Shown: positions 58,495 through 64,000 of the stretch, in pieces
How the letters are laid out: every line of letters starts with the position of its first letter
Numbering within the stretch: the first letter of the stretch is position 1
Assembly (NCBI GenBank): GCA_030490835.1
Contig: CM059973.1
Coordinates: 61,136,008 to 61,200,007, forward strand
Source of the DNA: Annona cherimola
Taxonomy: Eukaryota; Streptophyta; Magnoliopsida; Magnoliales; Annonaceae
DNA length: 64,000 nucleotides
Reading direction: 5' to 3'
Translations under genes and position numbers: made by a program
Notes under the pieces: generated by a model
Database searches by the model: none
The model's input: only the letters and a program-made list of their open reading frames with translations
What the model was told of the DNA's origin: nothing

Positions 58495-60772
58495 ATAAGC
58501 TAGTTGTTGCCGCACCTCAACATTGAAAGTTGTGCTTATGCAACCTCTAGATGAAACCAACCATGTGCCCAACGAAAAAATTATGCGCCCAATCATAAGA
58601 GTTGAATTATGTGGGCTAGGTGGCACTACCTACATTGGAGGCACAAGAAGATCTTGAATTACTATGTGAGCTTCCTCAATCAATTATTTTTCTCCTTTAG
58701 TAAAATTCTCAAGTTCTTAGAAAGAGATCGAAGCCACCAGCACCTTCATGATGTCATCCAAGCTTTATCACCAATTGATCTCCCTTATCACCCCCCATCT
58801 ATAGAGGAAAAGTCGAAGGAGGAGCCAAGTGCTCTCTGCGACCATACCGAATCATTACTAAATTGACACCATCACTCTTCTGCAGCCTCTTCAAAAGATC
58901 TCAATTAATCTTCATATATAGCTTAAAGATGTCATCATACATGGTCAGTGAGGAGGAGCCAGGACAACAATCCCCTCAAATTAGAGATGCCATTGGTGCC
59001 TTAGAGGCCAACAAGTTCACACCATTACAAAAAATGCACCGAGCCTTATATCTTGAAGAGAGATCTATCAAAGTGAGATGAGGGTCCTGCTGCTCCCTCT
59101 CACCACGAACCTTCTAAGACATTAGTTGTTCGAAATGTTCTAGTTACCACTCTTTATTATATTCAGCCCAATGATCCCCTCAGAACACAAATATGGGAAC
59201 CAACTCTCGAGACTCCCTTGAAACTACCATAGTTCAAGATTGCGATTCAAACAAAAGAGATAAATTAACTAATAGTAGAGTGTTTTTGCCAACAAAGCTC
59301 CACAGCTATCAAATATACCCGCAATAACATTCAAGATGTCATACCCATTAAAAGATAATGTTGGGATGCTCCCACCGAACCTTAATCCTCCAAAGGTTAC
59401 AATTCGATGTACAGGAATGGTATTGCCCTACAGAAGAGGTAATAGAAGTTATAAGAAACGATAGTAATAATAATCTATTGCATTTCATGGTTATTAACCA
59501 AATCTATTTAAATTAATTACTGAACCTGTAAATTTTCTATAAATGGGTGATTTAATTTAAAATTCATTATAGCTAAGAATTTTATTAAAACTAATTCTGA
59601 AAATAGTCATTTGGAAACATCATTATTTGATAAACGTATATTCACTACACGTATAAATTTATAGTTTTATTCCAAATAACTTTATAGTTATACCACTATT
59701 TTTATCTACGGTCAAAACGGACTAACTAATCAATAGCAAAGGTATTAAGAAAATTCTAGAGAAGTAGGTAAAAATAAACAAGAGAGCTTGTAGATTCTTG
59801 CCTCTATATTAATGTGCCCAAGAGAATTATTAATTTACCAAATACATATAGTAGTAATAAGATTAAAATGAATAGTAATTACTATAATAGCTAACCGTGC
59901 GGTGAGAAGATTGAAGCAACGAACTTAACAGAGACATTAAATATAATACAATAATTAAGTACTACAAAGAGAATACTAACCAAATTTTTTATCATTATTT
60001 AGAACTATTAAATTAGATTTTAACCTAGAATGGTTGTCACCAAACAATTATAAACTCTAATCTTCTATTATAAAACTATCTATCATTAGTTTGGACAACC
60101 AAATCTTATCTAATAATAATAACAATAATTTTAAATAATATATGAATAAATGGGATTATAGAAGATTAAGATCTTACTCCTCTTATGATAAAATTAATAA
60201 CATCTTTCCTAACCGGAGGATAACCAAGAAAGGGATCGAAAACTTAGAGGCCCGCAACAAACAATTAATGAATATGGTAATTAAAAATATTTTGAAAATT
60301 ACATCATGATAGAATATTAAAGCTTTTTGAGAACTCGTATGATACAGTACCCAAAAAATTGACTCAATTAAACTAGGTAATGCTATTATCTATGAATTAA
60401 TATTCCTACTCTAATTGTAGGAAGAAGGAAAGAAAAAGAATCCAAGGAGGAAAGTTCCATTGAAACTTATTGCGAAATGTAAGTAGGCAATTCTTTTCTA
60501 ACCAATATTTTATAATTATTTTATAATATTTTCTATGCAATTAATGTGTGCGAGTGCTTGTGAATAAATAATGCTTGATCAATCTTGTATTTTAAAATGA
60601 AAATTTAAATATATTTTATGATATCATACATATTTCCTCGATAATGACCACATAATGTGGTGTGCATATAAAGATTCAAAAAAAAATGTGGTGTGCATAT
60701 GATGTAAGGGTAATACTGTGAGAGGTTGAAATAGGAGACAATGTTTATAAGCAAACTGAGCCTTGTCACCTG
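58495..60772. other. Spacer, possibly retroelement-derived
   Basis: 58,600-59,080 contains two short open frames (85 and 72 codons) with polar, protein-like stretches (LHDVIQALSPIDLPYHPP; QSPQIRDAIGALEANKF). I recognise neither. The remainder is AT-rich with no signal. Confidence 0.3.
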
Positions 60773-61172
60773 GGAACCCAATCCAGTGCACCCGGGTGCA
60801 TTCAGCCTCAATGCACTCGGGTGCACTGCACCTATTTTTTTTATTTTTTTTTGAAATTTTTTTTATACAATGGTTAATCTAGGTTTATTTAACATATGTA
60901 TCAATTTTTACTATTTTTGGAGACTTTTAGATATTTTTTTTAGATTTTTAAAAATCAGTGGCATTTTCGGTAATTTAAAATTACGAAAAATGCCACTGAT
61001 TTTAAAAAATCTAAAAAAAATATCTAAAAATCTCCAAAAATAGTAAAAATTGATACATATGTTAAATAAACCTATATTAACAGCTTCATGAAAAAATTTT
61101 CAAAAACAAATAGGTGCAGTGCACCCGGGTGCATTGAGGCTGAATGCACCCGGGTGCACTGGATTGGGTTCC
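60773..61172. mobile_element. Fold-back MITE with 9-bp target duplication (Mutator-like), family F1
   Basis: The 400-bp element is a near-perfect inverted repeat of about 190-bp arms around a centre at about 60,975 (TTTTCGGTAATTTAAAATTA). It begins GGAACCCAATCCAGTGCACC and ends GGTGCACTGGATTGGGTTCC. TGTCACCTG lies on both sides (60764-60772 and 61173-61181). A 9-bp duplication and long inverted arms fit Mutator-like MITEs. High arm identity suggests a fairly recent insertion. Confidence 0.85.
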
Positions 61173-61181
61173 TGTCACCTG

Positions 61182-64000
61182 ACCATGAAGTCCTATGGGT
61201 AGCGCCAGGAAATGTTTCAAGTATCCTTTGAATTTAAGCAAAATGTTCCAAGCACGTACAGGATACGGAGAATTATGTGAATCAGTTAGATGCCTACTCC
61301 GCCAGAGAAAAGAGTATTTCAATAATCAATAAATAATTACTACTTTTCTCTCACAGACAACAAACTGCCTCTCTCAAAATCTCTTACTTCGAGAAATCAT
61401 TTTTTTCTAAAAGTGTTACTTGAAATGAATCTTAAAATCATTATGATAAAGGGATTTCAAAACATTTCAATATTCAAGAAGAGGAAAACTTTTCTTACTA
61501 ACATTTTCTTTATTTCCATTTCGGGATTTTCGTAAGCAAAGGATATGCAATTGCATCAACTTTCTTTATTCATCTTGGTATCATATACTTGTCCACATGT
61601 CATTTTTGTCATTTTTGTCATTTTTATACATACTCTTTGAATACTATTTTAACAAACAAAAATCAATTCATTTTGTACAGTTAACTTATCGGGTTGGCCA
61701 CCCTTAAACCCTTTTTAGAAACATCTGTATAAAACATTTTCAAGGCATTTTCAAAGTATTTTCATATTTAAGGGAAATCAAAACCTTTCTAATAAACCAT
61801 TTTGAACAAATGGACCATTTTCAAAACATTATTAATTTCATGTGTCATGTCAAAGAGTAAACAATTTCTTTCTATAAATCAAACCCCTTTTTCTTTCTTT
61901 TTCATAAATGCACTTGTTTTTTCACAAATCCTGTGGGAGTAAAACTCTAAACTTGTTTACAAATATTATTTTATGAAAAAGTCAAAACTCTCATTTTCTT
62001 CGTAAAATCCTTTAGAAATAGCATCTTAAAGAACTTGCTTGCTTGTAAGAAATTCTTAAAATCATCAATATAAAGCATTTTTCAATCTTTGTAACACTTA
62101 AGATAAAATAAATATTTTAAAATGTGTTACTTGCTTACAATGAAGCAATTCTTGAAGCATTTCATTAAAACCATAATTTTCAAGATTTGTGCTTGCTCAC
62201 TTGTAAGAAATTTTTTAGAAGCATCAATATAAAATACTTTGATCATTTCAACACATGGGGTGAAATCAATATTTTTAAAAGTTTGCTTGCTTACCTGTGA
62301 TGGCTTCAATCCCTTCTTCCACCTTTTCTTTGCATTTGCCTAGATACATGAAAATGATATTTCATTCATATACATAAAATTCCATATGCTTGCAAACTTA
62401 GGGTTTTCCAACTCACATGAATTTACATCAACTTACTTAACCCACTTTTCTTTCAAGTTGGGTGTTAACTTTATCAATTCACATATCGGTGTGATTTGTG
62501 CTTCCATTTTGATCATTCTTTTCATTTTAATACCCTTATTTAGGGTAAGCTATCACATTCATTATAACCATTAAGTTTAACTCAACATATGGAGATTCAA
62601 CCTCTCCCATTTATCGTTTAATACTCATACTTTTGCGTTTCCACATGGTGCTTATTCAAGACACCTATTTATGAGTTAGGGCTACTAATTTCAATCCCAC
62701 ATTTTGAGATTTCATAATTTTTTTCAAAACAGCCCTAACTTTTCTCATTTTACCATATTTTCTTCTCATTTTTGCACATTAGTTAAGTATACATGTTTAT
62801 TCCCCTTTCTTGCCATTCATGCCCTTCATGTGTCCCTTCTAATTACACATTCATTATGTGTTAAGCAAATTCATATAAAACAGAATTATTCCTCTCCATT
62901 TTGGCTTAATTTAAGCACTTTTTGCACCTTATTAGGGTATAATCATAAAATCAAAAATCCCTCAATTAAATTACTTAAAACAACAACTTTTCCTTCTCAT
63001 TTCTCCGCCTTGGACGTCCACATCAATATGCCATATAAAACATTTTTTTTGAATTTTTGTTTCCACCATTTGGACGTCCCATCTTGCTCCAAAAACGGGA
63101 TATTTTACCTATATAATTATTCATATAACTTGTTGTTTAGGTCATACCTCATTTCCACCCTAATTGAATAGAAATTTCACATAGTTGTTAAACCAAAGTT
63201 TCACCCAACTAATATTCATCAAATAAGCTTGGTTTAACATAAATTAAATATGAAAATAATTCACATAATTCATACATGATAAATGATTAAAACAACAACA
63301 TATAACTGAAATTAATTTAAATTTCAGCATGGTTAACTTGTTGAAAACAACTCTAAGTCAGGCATATCATTTTCTCGATACTTGAATTGAATCTCTCGTC
63401 TCATTTAACATTTAATAACCCTATTAAAGGCTTCATAAATCATCAATAAATATTCATAAATGAATCAATTTATGAATCATTATTTGAGTTAGAAAACTTT
63501 CAATTTAATAAAACCAAAACTTGGTTTTGAGCACCTACTTGTGATGTGTCGTCTGTTTCCTCTTGCTCAACTTGGTTTTTCCTATTCTCCACTTCTTTTT
63601 CTCTTCTTTTTCTTTTCCTTTTCTTCCTTTCTCCTTGGACGTCCCTGCTGCCTCTTTTTTTTTCTTCTTTTGCTACCCAAAAAAATGGACGTGCGACTGC
63701 CCATGTTGCTCCATTTATAATTGTGCTTTTACCCGCCAATGTTCACCTCATTTTGGGACTATTCTCATATTTAACCATACCTGTGCTGTCATATTTATCC
63801 ATTGAAAATTCTGTTATATATATATATATTTCAAAAAATCTGCCCAAATCGGCCCATAAGATAATGTCCACAAGATGCCCATTTTTGGCATTTTGTGAGC
63901 ACAAAACTGCTCAATATTGCTGCCCTATTTAACGTCCTTGAAATGCAGCCTTTATCATATTTTTTTGAATCTTAGAAATTGCAAAAATCTGCCCAAAAAT
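61182..64000. other. AT-rich repeat-derived region to the window end
   Basis: No gene. Loose tandem repeats lie at 62,034-62,297, and the word GGACGTCC recurs at 63012, 63072 and 63637. An (AT)n run is near 63,815-63,829. It may be part of a retroelement continuing past the window. Confidence 0.35.
62034..62297 (+). repeat. Degenerate tandem repeat, about 100-150 bp unit
   Basis: CTTGTAAGAAATTCTTAAAA with ATCATCAATATAAAGCATTT and TGCTTAC recurs as CTTGTAAGAAATTTTTTAGA with GCATCAATATAAAATACTTT and TGCTTAC; a partial copy lies between them. Confidence 0.6.

Noticed and set aside
62704..63171. 155-codon frame near the window end
   Set aside because: Composition (Phe, His, Ser, Asn) reflects AT-rich, CT-biased DNA; no domain, promoter or exon structure.

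Overview
The window is nuclear DNA of a flowering plant. It is AT-rich and gene-poor, with long GT-AG introns and many LTR elements and MITEs. I cannot name the species; the long, transposon-filled introns would fit a magnoliid or another woody lineage, but that is a guess. I see no rRNA, tRNA gene or CRISPR array. Four protein-coding loci are supported, all on the + strand: (1) the 3' end of an unrecognised membrane-like protein (2-1184); (2) a complete 4-exon gene of the plant sphingomyelin-synthase-like/PAP2 family, matching Arabidopsis PHLOEM UNLOADING MODULATOR (3299-10626, 435 aa); (3) a complete 4-exon gene for plastid thioredoxin y (23834-28645, 166 aa); (4) a complete 2-exon gene for a secreted citrate-binding-protein-like (alginate-lyase-2 fold) protein (43513-44413, 218 aa). 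They share no obvious pathway and are independent genes separated by repeats.

Layout: 1-11 kb holds genes 1 and 2. Intron 1 of gene 2 carries a 22-bp tandem repeat, a broken coding fragment and a MITE; its intron 3 carries a complete-looking TRIM retroelement (9156-9476). From 11 to 23.8 kb is repeat territory: a segment found twice (about 12.1-13.3 and 17.2-18.2 kb), an LTR-type element bounded by TG...CA and a 5-bp duplication AAATG (14117-22092), and a degenerate Ty1/copia RNase H fragment. From 23.8 to 28.7 kb lies thioredoxin y, with a MITE with 8-bp target duplication in its intron 1. From 33.2 to 42.1 kb lies a minus-strand, two-LTR, Ty3/gypsy-like element that keeps a broken gag but shows no pol (TR-GAG type).

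After gene 4 the rest (44.4-64 kb) has no convincing gene. It contains a remnant of an older copia (perhaps Sirevirus-like) element, into which a solo LTR of 1885 bp with perfect CTTAC duplications has inserted (48634-50518). That LTR carries arrays of palindromic GTCGAC-centred motifs. Further on are three related fold-back elements, the best with 9-bp target duplications (60773-61172), several copies of a PIF/Tourist-like MITE, and degenerate tandem repeats.

No new multi-gene system was found. The most interesting content is transposon biology: a TRIM inside a sphingolipid gene, a gag-only gypsy element, a solo LTR with palindrome arrays, and precise insertion footprints that can be checked.
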